A stretch of 13,957 nucleotides of DNA from CAZHRJ01 sp964534765. Its GTDB lineage: Bacteria; Lindowbacteria; 2-12-FULL-62-27. This document shows, in pieces, positions 1-7,148 of this stretch (positions are counted from its first letter, which is position 1; each line of letters starts with the position of its first letter). The DNA is taken from the NCBI GenBank assembly GCA_964534765.1, contig CAZHRJ010000085.1, positions 1-13,957 of the forward strand, in the 5' to 3' direction. The notes under the pieces are model-generated. The model worked only from the letters and a program-made list of their open reading frames with translations, was not told where the DNA came from and did not search any database. The position numbers and the translations under genes are program-made.

Positions 1-41
1 TATTGACATTATTGACATTTCTAATGTCAATAATGTCAATA
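1..41. repeat. Perfect 19-bp-arm palindrome made of repeated 9-mers
   Basis: Bases 1-19 are the exact reverse complement of bases 23-41, with a 3-base spacer (TCT, 20-22). Each arm is itself a tandem repeat: ATTGACATT occurs at 2-10 and 11-19, and AATGTCAAT at 23-31 and 32-40. It lies 25 bases beyond the stop of the peptide-binding lipoprotein gene. The right arm runs into CCCGGCCCC (42-50). If the stem continues, the bases just left of the window should read GGGGCCGGG. No T-run follows on the minus strand, so it is not a canonical terminator. It could be a REP-like mobile repeat or an operator. The palindrome is certain and its function is not. Confidence 0.85.
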
Positions 42-66
42 CCCGGCCCCTTTTGGGGGTGTCTCC

Positions 67-1662
67 TCAGCTTGATGGGGAGGATAGACGCAGGAATTTG
101 TAGTGTCGGAGATCCATGACGTTGGAGGTCCAGCCTGACACGGCCGGTCGCACCAGATTCAGACGGGTGTACGTGTAGATCGGAATAATCGGAACTTCTT
201 CCGATAGAATGTCCTCACACCGCTGGAAATACGCGTACCGGTCATCCCGCGCCGTCGCGCGCCACGCTTTTTGGATTAATTCGTCGTATTCCCCGTTGCC
301 CCAGCCGGTGTGATTGTTTCCGCCGCCCGTCACGTACATGTCCAGAAATGTGTTCGGATCGGGATAATCCCCAAACCAGCCGGCTCGGCCGATGCCATAG
401 TCGAGTTTGCGCTTGGTGTTCAGAAAGACCTTCCATTCCTGATTGAATAATCCGACTTCGATCCCCAACGCCTTCTTCCACATCTGTTGAAACGCCTCGG
501 CGATCTTTCGGTGCCCCTCCGACGTGTTGTACAGTATGTCCAGCTTCGGGAACCCCTTCCCGTCCGGATACCCCGCCTCCGCCATCAACTTTCTGGCGCC
601 CTCGGTGTCGTACCGCAGACCCACTTTCGGCGTAAACCCGGCGGTATTCGGCGGCGTGAACGCAAACGCCGGGATCTGACCTCCCCTCGTCACTTTTTCG
701 ACAATCGCCACCCGGTCGATCGACATCGCCAGGGCTTTCCGCACTCTCCTGTCCCGAAGGGCGCCGCGAGTCACATTCAGTTCATAATAGTAGGTTCCCA
801 GGCTCGGGAATTCGTGATAGATCTCCTTCTGCTCCCGCCAGTACGGAATCCGCTCGATGGGAATCGTGTACGAGACGTCCAGTTTCCCCGCCCGAAACTG
901 CTTCTCCTCCGTCGACTCGTCCTCGATCGGATGAAAGTGGATCTCATCCAGCTTCACCGTCTCCGAGTCCCAGTAGAAAGGACTTCGCTCCACCGCCACG
1001 ACTGAGTTCATCACCCAGTCCTTGAGCTTGAACGGCCCGTTTCCCACAAAGTTCTCCGGCCGCGTCCAGCGCGTGCCGTGCTTCTCGACCGTCCCGCGAT
1101 GGACAGGATAGAGCGAATGATGGTTCAGCAACGCCAGGAAAAACGGCGTCGGAGACTCGAGCGTGACGACCAGGGTCTTCGTGTCCGGCGCCGAGAGTCC
1201 CAGCCGTGCCGGGTCTTTGAGTTTCCCTTCATTGAACGCCCGACCATTCTTGATATACCAGGCCTGATAAGCGTACTCGGCTGCGGTAGCCGGCGCCAGA
1301 AGACGCGTCCAGGCATAGATGAAATCGGCCGCGGTTAGATCGTCGCCGTTGGACCAGCGCGCGTTTTTTCGGATGTGAAAGGTGTAGGTCTTCTGGTCCG
1401 GCATGACGTCCCAGGACTCCGCCGCCGCGGGGATGGGAGACAGATCCTTCAGATTCAAAGTCGTCAGGCCCTCCAGCAGGGAGGAAATCACATGAAACTC
1501 CACCATCCCGGTCACCACCGCCGGGTCCAGATCCTTCGGCTCCGCGCCGTTGCCCAACCGCAAAATCTTCGGGCTGTCCTCCCCGGATTCCTGAGCGGTG
1601 GAACCGCACGCGGCAAGACACGCCGCCAGCAGATAGACCAGTACCGGTCGATGACGGATCAT
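67..1662 (-). CDS. Peptide ABC transporter substrate-binding lipoprotein (OppA/MppA type, SBP family 5)
   Basis: This 531-residue protein looks like an extracytoplasmic oligopeptide-binding protein that would deliver peptides to an Opp-type permease. The N-terminus has Arg3/Arg5, a hydrophobic stretch and a lipobox L-A-A-C at 16-19 followed by Gly, so a lipid-anchored Cys19 is expected. LAAC also occurs at 12-15. Family hallmarks follow in order: EPKDLDPA near 41-48, the SSLLEGLTTLN segment, a W-x-V-x-P-D-x-x-T-Y-T-F-H-I-R block, WSNGDDLTAADF, GNGPFKLKDW, and late in the chain an R-A-G-W-F-G-D-Y-P-D-P-N-T-F block typical of OppA/MppA. Length is normal. The ATG overlaps the stop of the upstream M3 peptidase gene as ATGA, which suggests translational coupling. 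No permease or ATPase gene is visible, so the transporter partner is elsewhere or past the left edge. Another small-peptide ligand remains possible. Confidence 0.93.
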   Translation of the reverse strand: MIRHRPVLVYLLAACLAACGSTAQESGEDSPKILRLGNGAEPKDLDPAVVTGMVEFHVISSLLEGLTTLNLKDLSPIPAAAESWDVMPDQKTYTFHIRKNARWSNGDDLTAADFIYAWTRLLAPATAAEYAYQAWYIKNGRAFNEGKLKDPARLGLSAPDTKTLVVTLESPTPFFLALLNHHSLYPVHRGTVEKHGTRWTRPENFVGNGPFKLKDWVMNSVVAVERSPFYWDSETVKLDEIHFHPIEDESTEEKQFRAGKLDVSYTIPIERIPYWREQKEIYHEFPSLGTYYYELNVTRGALRDRRVRKALAMSIDRVAIVEKVTRGGQIPAFAFTPPNTAGFTPKVGLRYDTEGARKLMAEAGYPDGKGFPKLDILYNTSEGHRKIAEAFQQMWKKALGIEVGLFNQEWKVFLNTKRKLDYGIGRAGWFGDYPDPNTFLDMYVTGGGNNHTGWGNGEYDELIQKAWRATARDDRYAYFQRCEDILSEEVPIIPIYTYTRLNLVRPAVSGWTSNVMDLRHYKFLRLSSPSS

Positions 1663-3788
1663 TCTTCGATCCCGAGGTCGCGTAAAAACGCCTCTATCTT
1701 CGGCGCACGGCCCAGGAATGACTCGACCAGCCTGTCCGGATGTTGACTGCCCCCCTGAGAAAGGACAATGGAGCGAAGCCGAAGGCCCTGGGCGGGACTC
1801 ATCAGACCCCCGCCGTCCCGGAACTTCTCATACATATCCGCCGCGATCATCTTCGACCACATGTACCCGTAATACCCCGCCGCATACCCCATCAGATGAT
1901 CGAAGGCCGCCGGACCCGCAGTCCCCGGAATTTCCTCCATCCGCTCGATGTCGCGCTTCAGATCGAACCAGAGCTTAACAACGTCCGGAATTTTCGAGGC
2001 GGTGTGGAGCGTCAGGTCATAGAGGCCGTAAAAAAGCTGGCGCTGAGTCTCGATCCCCGACGTCACGTTCCGCGATTTGACTATCCGGTCCACCAGGTCG
2101 GCCGGAATCGTCTCGCCGGTCTGATGGTGTTTGGCAAATGTCGACAACACCTCTGTGTCCTGCACCCACTTCTCAAACATCTGCGACGGAGCCTCCACAA
2201 AATCCCGCATCACCCGCGTGCCCGACACCGACGCGAACCGCGTCGTCGACAGGATTCCGTGCAACAGATGCCCAAACTCGTGAAAAAACGTCTCCACCTC
2301 GTCCATGGATAGAAGCGAGGGTTTCCCCGGCGCCGGTTTCTGAAAATTCGTCACGATCACCGAAATCGGCAACTGCTCCCGGCCATCCGGAAACTGCTTG
2401 TGCGGCCGGATGCCCCATGCCGCGGCATGAGTGTATTTTTTGGGCCGCGGATAAAGATCCATGTAAAACTCCCCGATCTTTTCTCCATCCGAAAATACAT
2501 CAGTGTGGATCACGTCCTCGTGCCATGCGCGATCGGCCCGCCTTTCAAACCTCAGTCCGTAAATGGTCTGGGAAATGTCCATCAGCGCCTGGATCACGCG
2601 CTCGGTCTGGAAGTATTCCTTCACCCTCTGTGGATCGTAGTCGTATTTGCGCCGGGTCAGCCTCTTGCTGTAAAATGACCGGTCCCACTGCTCGAATACG
2701 GCTCTCGAATCGCCCGTCGCCTCCCGCTTGAGGTCCGTCAGTTCTTTCAGTTCCCGATCTGCCTTCCGGTCAACCCGTCGGCGAACGTCCTGTAAAAAAC
2801 CGACCGCGTGGTCGGCGGTCTTGGCCATCCGCCGCGAGATGACATAGTCGGCGTAGGTTTTTCGGCCAAGGATCTTCGTCCGGTCCTGCCGGAGGCGGAC
2901 GATTTTTTCAAGCAGCGTGATGTTTTTGTCCCTGGCGCGGTTGCGGAATTTCGTGAGCAGCTCCTTACGGACCGACTCGTCTTGTCCGTAGTCCATGTAC
3001 GGAAGGAGAACCGGGTAGTCGAGGGTCAACAGATACCTGCCATCGGCCGTCCGATCCAGCCGCTCAATGTAGTCGCTGTCCATACCCGCCAGCTGTTCCA
3101 CCGCCACCGCAAGCGTGTCCCGGTGGTCCCGCACATTGCTCTGAAAGACGATCGCCTCGTCCGACAGCTCCTTCGACAGCGCCTTAAACCGCTCCCTCTT
3201 CTTCTCCGGAAGCGCCACACCCCCGTCCTCAAAATCCCGCAATCCCTCCTCCAGTATGTATCGTTCCTCCTCGGTGACATCCGTCGCCCGGTCGGCGAAT
3301 ACCTTCAGCGCCAGATACAGCGCCCTCGAACTGCCGACGTCGACTAGATACTTCGATGAAACCTTGTCGATCTCCTCTCCCACCGCCCGGACAAATGCGT
3401 CCGGATGAACATAGGCGTAAAACGCGGGCCAGTTCACCGCTTCCTCCATCCGGTTGTAAAAATCGTCGAACGATTCCACCGTGTTCTGAAACGACCGCTG
3501 GTCCTTCGGAACCGCGACAATACCCGCCAGGACATGGTGCGCGTCCCGGATTTGCGCCATGAACCGGTCGGCGATTTCCTGGACCTGCCGCCGGTTATCC
3601 GGGGTGACCGTATCGACTCCATTTTTTCGGGCGATGTCCTCGAGATCGAGCAATGGAAACGGGTCCGGAAAAACCACGTCAAGAGTCCGGCCGGCCGATT
3701 TAGCAGCAGTGGGCATGGGAAATGTCAGGGTGGAAAGATAAACGAGGGTCCAAGCAACCAGCCAGAGCCGGTTTTTCGAGGCTAACAC
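1659..3788 (-). CDS. M3-family zinc oligopeptidase with signal peptide
   Basis: This 709-residue thimet-oligopeptidase-family metallopeptidase (oligopeptidase A/Dcp-like) hydrolyses short peptides. The zinc motif HEFGH is at 503-507, the third-ligand glutamate is probably Glu532 in DFVEAP, and the downstream HLMGYAAGYYGYMWSK block (631-646) carries the His and Tyr residues typical of the substrate site. The N-terminus looks like a Sec signal: basic residues at 5 and 7, a hydrophobic core at about 8-23, then PMPTAA with probable cleavage after Ala29. Many characterised M3 enzymes are cytosolic, so export is notable. The start is GTG at 3788, 18 bases after the secG stop. No Met precedes the signal core, which favours this start. 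I see no strong ribosome binding site. The gene ends in an ATGA overlap with the peptide-binding lipoprotein gene, linking peptide cutting to peptide capture. The family is certain; the exact substrate range is not. Confidence 0.93.
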   Translation of the reverse strand: MLASKNRLWLVAWTLVYLSTLTFPMPTAAKSAGRTLDVVFPDPFPLLDLEDIARKNGVDTVTPDNRRQVQEIADRFMAQIRDAHHVLAGIVAVPKDQRSFQNTVESFDDFYNRMEEAVNWPAFYAYVHPDAFVRAVGEEIDKVSSKYLVDVGSSRALYLALKVFADRATDVTEEERYILEEGLRDFEDGGVALPEKKRERFKALSKELSDEAIVFQSNVRDHRDTLAVAVEQLAGMDSDYIERLDRTADGRYLLTLDYPVLLPYMDYGQDESVRKELLTKFRNRARDKNITLLEKIVRLRQDRTKILGRKTYADYVISRRMAKTADHAVGFLQDVRRRVDRKADRELKELTDLKREATGDSRAVFEQWDRSFYSKRLTRRKYDYDPQRVKEYFQTERVIQALMDISQTIYGLRFERRADRAWHEDVIHTDVFSDGEKIGEFYMDLYPRPKKYTHAAAWGIRPHKQFPDGREQLPISVIVTNFQKPAPGKPSLLSMDEVETFFHEFGHLLHGILSTTRFASVSGTRVMRDFVEAPSQMFEKWVQDTEVLSTFAKHHQTGETIPADLVDRIVKSRNVTSGIETQRQLFYGLYDLTLHTASKIPDVVKLWFDLKRDIERMEEIPGTAGPAAFDHLMGYAAGYYGYMWSKMIAADMYEKFRDGGGLMSPAQGLRLRSIVLSQGGSQHPDRLVESFLGRAPKIEAFLRDLGIEE

Positions 3789-3806
3789 AGGTGTGCTCGC
3801 GGTTGG

Positions 3807-4196
3807 CTATTGTTCAGGCTGGGCGGGCGCTTCCCCCGCGGGCGCTTGGGCCGGCTGGCCGGCCGGAATGGCAAGCCCCTCCGCTGGCGCGGCCGGCTGA
3901 TCCTTGGGCGCAACCTGCTCCTGGATCTTCTCCTGCAGGACCACCTCGGATCGCTTGATGACCGACCGCTCCTTTTCGACAATAAAGGAAATCATCAGGC
4001 AGGTGGCAAAAAAAACAATCGCCGCCCCTGTCGTGGCCTTCCCCAGCACCGTCTGGGTCCCGCTACCGAAGACCGTCTGGGACGCACCGCCTCCAAACAT
4101 GGTGCCCAAGTTCGCCTGCTGAGACGCCTGAAGCAGCACCAGCCCGACAATGAACAGGCAGATAATCACATGAACAACAACCAAAAACGTCAACAT
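3807..4196 (-). CDS. secG: Protein translocase subunit SecG
   Basis: This 129-residue small subunit of the SecYEG inner-membrane channel has two transmembrane helices, at about 3-22 and 56-74. They are joined by the conserved cytoplasmic loop Q-Q-A-N-L-G-T-M-F-G-G-G-A-S-Q-T-V-F-G (about 26-44), which is the SecG hallmark. After helix 2 comes a charged segment with coiled-coil character (about 74-97), then a Pro/Ala/Gln-rich tail to the end, a common low-complexity extension. The start is ATG at 4196, with an AGGGTGG stretch about 8-14 bases upstream as a weak ribosome binding site. It is the first gene of the secG-M3 peptidase-lipoprotein operon and is divergent from the adenylate cyclase. 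A poor TTCCCA/TATAGG promoter pair with a 17-base spacer (4241-4213, minus strand) is the best I could find upstream. Confidence 0.95.
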   Translation of the reverse strand: MLTFLVVVHVIICLFIVGLVLLQASQQANLGTMFGGGASQTVFGSGTQTVLGKATTGAAIVFFATCLMISFIVEKERSVIKRSEVVLQEKIQEQVAPKDQPAAPAEGLAIPAGQPAQAPAGEAPAQPEQ

Positions 4197-4248
4197 ACAG
4201 ACGCCACCCTATCCTATAGGCCTCCGCAAAATCAATGGGAACTCAATG

Positions 4249-4324
4249 GGGGACGGATTTTAAGTTATTTAGTTTTGGCCAAGCGGCTGGGTGTTCAAAA
4301 GTAAATAACTTAAAATCCGTCCCC
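4249..4324. repeat. Long palindromic element, REP/RAYT-like hairpin
   Basis: Bases 4249-4271 are the exact reverse complement of 4302-4324 (23-base arms, no mismatch), enclosing a 30-base loop. The match continues outward as AAT/ATT flanks, interrupted by one extra G on the left. Inside the loop, TTTTG (4273-4277) pairs with CAAAA (4296-4300) after one mismatch, and GCC/GGC (4278-4280, 4285-4287) can close the tip, giving one long hairpin. The left arm begins GGGGACGGATTTTAAGTT. From memory, GGGGACGGA-type heads recur in REP-like elements linked to Y1 (RAYT) transposases in several uncultivated phyla; I could not check this. It lies between the divergent secG and cyaA genes, next to the cyaA promoter candidate. 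Confidence 0.85.
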
Positions 4325-4329
4325 ATTAT

Positions 4330-4358
4330 TTGTTTTAGCGGGCCGGGTGCGGTATACT
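4330..4358 (+). promoter_or_regulatory. Candidate sigma70-type promoter for cyaA
   Basis: The -35-like TTGTTT (4330-4335) and -10-like TATACT (4353-4358, five of six consensus bases) are separated by exactly 17 bases, just right of the palindrome. A start site near 4365 would put the ATG at 4367 almost at the transcript 5' end (leaderless), or leave a leader of about 44 bases before the ATG at 4409. I see no convincing CRP-type TGTGA-N6-TCACA site. This is a motif call only. Confidence 0.45.
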
Positions 4359-4366
4359 GCGGGGTT

Positions 4367-7138
4367 ATGATCTGGAGGGCATCGCCGCCCGGGACCGGGG
4401 CGCCGGCAATGGTGCCGGACCTGGTCCAGAACCGGGCCCTGTTCGACAAATTTAATAGAATCAGGTTTTCGAGCGTCCACCATGTTTTTCCGGACAACTA
4501 CTACCTGATCTTCAAAATCGTCCCGTTGCTGCTTCACACCAACTTCCGCGGGTTCCCTGGTTTTGTCGACCATCCCGAAACCCCCCACGGGATCAAATTC
4601 TACACGCCGGACGAAGAGACCCTCGTCTACGTTCACAAGTATTTTTCCAGCAAGATCAAATTCTCCCAGAAGTCCGAAGGCCGCGACGAGGGATTTATTG
4701 AGTTTCTCAGCGTCATGGGCAGCGTCGGATCGGTCGCGCAGACCAAACGGTCCGATTTCGACATGTGGGTCGGGATCAACCGCTCCGAGGTCGATGATGA
4801 CGCGTTCAAACGATTCGTCCAGAAACTCCGCGACATCGAACAATGGCTCGCGAATCTCCGGATCGAAGTCCACTTCTTTCCCACCGACATCCAGTCTGTC
4901 TCCAAAAACGTTTTCGGCGCCGTCGACGACGAGTCCTGCGGGTCGGCCCAGGCGCTCATGCTCAAGGACGAATACTACCGGACCGCGATCCTGATCACGG
5001 GGAAGATCGCCTACTGGTGGGTGGTCGACCCGGGCGTTTCGGAGCAGGATTACACCTCCCTCTACGGGCACTTTCTCAAAACCGAAGAGTCCTTCTCTCG
5101 GGACTACATCGATATCGGCAACGTCCAGCACATCGATAAAAGTGAATTTTTCGGCGCGGCCCTCTGGCAGCTCATCAAGTCGCTCCACTACCCGTTCAAA
5201 TCCTTCATCAAAATGTGCCTCATCGAAAAATATCTCTACGCCGACTCCGCCGACCACGTGACCCTCCTGTCCACCACGCTGAAGGAAAACGTCCTCCGCA
5301 ATCAGAATCTCGAAGTCGACGCCATCGACAGCTACCTGCTGATGTACAATTCGATCGAATCCTTCTTCCTGTCCCGGAACCGGACACAGGAAGTGGACCT
5401 CCTGCGATCGTGCTTCTATATGAAGGTCCAGCCCAATCTGTCCAGCCTCAACAAATACGCCCACGCCGATATCCAGAAGCGCAACTGCTTGGCGCGGTAC
5501 GTCAAAAACTGGCAGTGGGATTCAGAGCGCGTCAAGCGTCTCGATACCTTCTATCTCTGGTCCCTCGATGACCTCATGAAATTCGACCAGACCCTTCGCG
5601 TCTACATGATCCAGACCTTCAGCCAGCTGACCAAGTCCAGGGACCTCGTCGGAAACAACAGCCTCATCTCTGAAAACGATCTCAAGGTCATCTCCAGAAA
5701 ACTTCTCTCCTACTATCTGGCCAAACCAAAAAAGGTGAAAAACTTCTGTTTTTCGTTCGACGACAATGTCTTCGAATCCGAGCTCAATCTCGTCAAAGAC
5801 GAGAGTTGGCGGCTCTACCGGGGCGAGGCCAAACGCGAATCGCGCGGCATGACGTTTTCCAGCCCGCTGTATTCCAGCCCGCACCTGAGCGACATCTGCC
5901 TGTGGATCGCCTACAGCAAAATTTTCAGCCCGTTCCAGACCAAGCTCAGCGTCTATTCCGGCGAGGCCAACCTGTCCTACGGAGAAATTTCCAAACTGAT
6001 CGGCGCGATGGGCGAGCATCTCTTTACCCACGGCCCGTCCAAGTCGGCGGACTTTCTGATCGACCCATACGTGCGCCGGGTTTTTCTGACGGCGCACCTG
6101 GACCCGGGTGACGAGCAGGACCGGTTCAGCGTTTTCTATTTGAACAGCTGGGGTGAACTCTTCGCGGAACATTTCTCAAATGAATTTGAGCTTGAGCCGC
6201 TGATCTGCGAAATGATTTCCGGGTACCTGCGGCTTGGCCGGCCAAACCCGGTTCAGTTTATCGCGTTCCAGTCCATTGCCGGCGGGATGAAGGAACTCCT
6301 GACACTCAAGGGACACCTCACGGATGTCCTGTCGGCGTTCAGGGCCACCCGGCCGGATCGGCAGACGGCGATTTGCCTGGCGAGATGGGGGGATGGATTG
6401 GTCGCCTACGTCGCGGACAAATTCCAGGTTCGGTCGATCCGCCGGCCGGACCTGTCCAGTCTCATCGACGCGGTTTTGACGCATCCAACAAGCGACGCGC
6501 CCCGACACTATCAATTCGATTCCATACTCGCCCAGGACAACCGCATCGGTCAGATCGTTCCCCTGCTCAAACCCGGCGAGTGGGACGTCTTCATCCTGAC
6601 CAATGATGATCTGTCGGTTACGGTCTGTTTCGCGGACGATCTCAATCGGCTTTCCGCAGCGCCCGCGCCGGCCAATGCTCTGTCCGCTCTGTTGTCCGGT
6701 TTCCAGGCTGCCCTATCGGCCGCGGACCCGGCCAAAAAAATCAATTTCCACCGGCAGGTCGACTCTCGCGGGAAAAAAGAATTTCTACCGGTGACGCCGA
6801 GTCAGGCGGCCGGACTTCTGAAGGCGCCGACGGGCGGGTTTCGCTTGAAGGCGATCCAGCGCGCGGCCTTGGCGGGTCCGCTGGCGATATCGCCGGCTCA
6901 ATTCGCCTACGAAGACGATTCCGGCGTCGTCTATGATTTGTCCGATGCGTCCCAGGCGCAACAATTCGCGGTCAACTGGAAACGATCGGGCGCACTGCCG
7001 GTCGCCGATATCCATCAAGTCATTCTGGACAAATCCACCGTGGTGACGCCGGGCGTCCGAATCCTGATGAAATTGGAATTACAGAAAAAACTTCGAGAGG
7101 TGTTTTTCCCCGGATCAAACGGCCGGAATTCCTTTTAG
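4367..7138 (+). CDS. cyaA: Class I adenylate cyclase (CyaA type)
   Basis: This 923-residue protein would make cAMP from ATP in the cytoplasm. The N-terminal half follows enterobacterial CyaA block by block: a VPLLLHTN segment, G-F-V-D then K-F-Y-T-P-D-E-E (about 65-84), and the nucleotidyltransferase signature MGSVGSVAQTKRSDFDMWVG (117-136), with metal-binding Asp130 and Asp132 in the SDFDMW motif. DDESCGSAQALMLKDEYYRT (187-206) and EFFGAALWQLIKS follow. The C-terminal half also aligns by eye with the enteric regulatory part (F-Y-L-N-S-W-G-E-L-F-A-E-H-F), so the chain is full length and somewhat longer than the roughly 850-residue enteric enzyme. The open frame extends to an ATG at 4235, but that would translate the palindrome. 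The ATG at 4367 is preferred and 4409 is the alternative. Neither has a good ribosome binding site. The gene stands alone, divergent from secG and convergent with mqnD 10 bases away. Confidence 0.92.
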   Translation: MIWRASPPGTGAPAMVPDLVQNRALFDKFNRIRFSSVHHVFPDNYYLIFKIVPLLLHTNFRGFPGFVDHPETPHGIKFYTPDEETLVYVHKYFSSKIKFSQKSEGRDEGFIEFLSVMGSVGSVAQTKRSDFDMWVGINRSEVDDDAFKRFVQKLRDIEQWLANLRIEVHFFPTDIQSVSKNVFGAVDDESCGSAQALMLKDEYYRTAILITGKIAYWWVVDPGVSEQDYTSLYGHFLKTEESFSRDYIDIGNVQHIDKSEFFGAALWQLIKSLHYPFKSFIKMCLIEKYLYADSADHVTLLSTTLKENVLRNQNLEVDAIDSYLLMYNSIESFFLSRNRTQEVDLLRSCFYMKVQPNLSSLNKYAHADIQKRNCLARYVKNWQWDSERVKRLDTFYLWSLDDLMKFDQTLRVYMIQTFSQLTKSRDLVGNNSLISENDLKVISRKLLSYYLAKPKKVKNFCFSFDDNVFESELNLVKDESWRLYRGEAKRESRGMTFSSPLYSSPHLSDICLWIAYSKIFSPFQTKLSVYSGEANLSYGEISKLIGAMGEHLFTHGPSKSADFLIDPYVRRVFLTAHLDPGDEQDRFSVFYLNSWGELFAEHFSNEFELEPLICEMISGYLRLGRPNPVQFIAFQSIAGGMKELLTLKGHLTDVLSAFRATRPDRQTAICLARWGDGLVAYVADKFQVRSIRRPDLSSLIDAVLTHPTSDAPRHYQFDSILAQDNRIGQIVPLLKPGEWDVFILTNDDLSVTVCFADDLNRLSAAPAPANALSALLSGFQAALSAADPAKKINFHRQVDSRGKKEFLPVTPSQAAGLLKAPTGGFRLKAIQRAALAGPLAISPAQFAYEDDSGVVYDLSDASQAQQFAVNWKRSGALPVADIHQVILDKSTVVTPGVRILMKLELQKKLREVFFPGSNGRNSF

Positions 7139-7148
7139 CTTCCCTTGT

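Noticed and set aside
1..41. Start of a CRISPR array or toxin-antitoxin operator
   Set aside because: The four 9-mers are contiguous with no spacers, no cas or antitoxin gene is present, and a single palindrome does not make an array.
47..59. CCCC-TTTT-GGGG mini-hairpin as terminator of the lipoprotein operon
   Set aside because: The stem is only four to five pairs and is not followed by a U-run on the minus strand.
4235..4366. Upstream ATG start for cyaA at 4235
   Set aside because: It would translate the whole palindromic element as protein, and family similarity only begins after residue 45 of that frame.
4310..5464. Long minus-strand open frame (384 codons) opposite cyaA
   Set aside because: It lies wholly antisense to a well-supported cyclase gene. 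Its product is acidic and repetitive with no recognisable domain, as expected of a frame opened by GC-rich codon bias.
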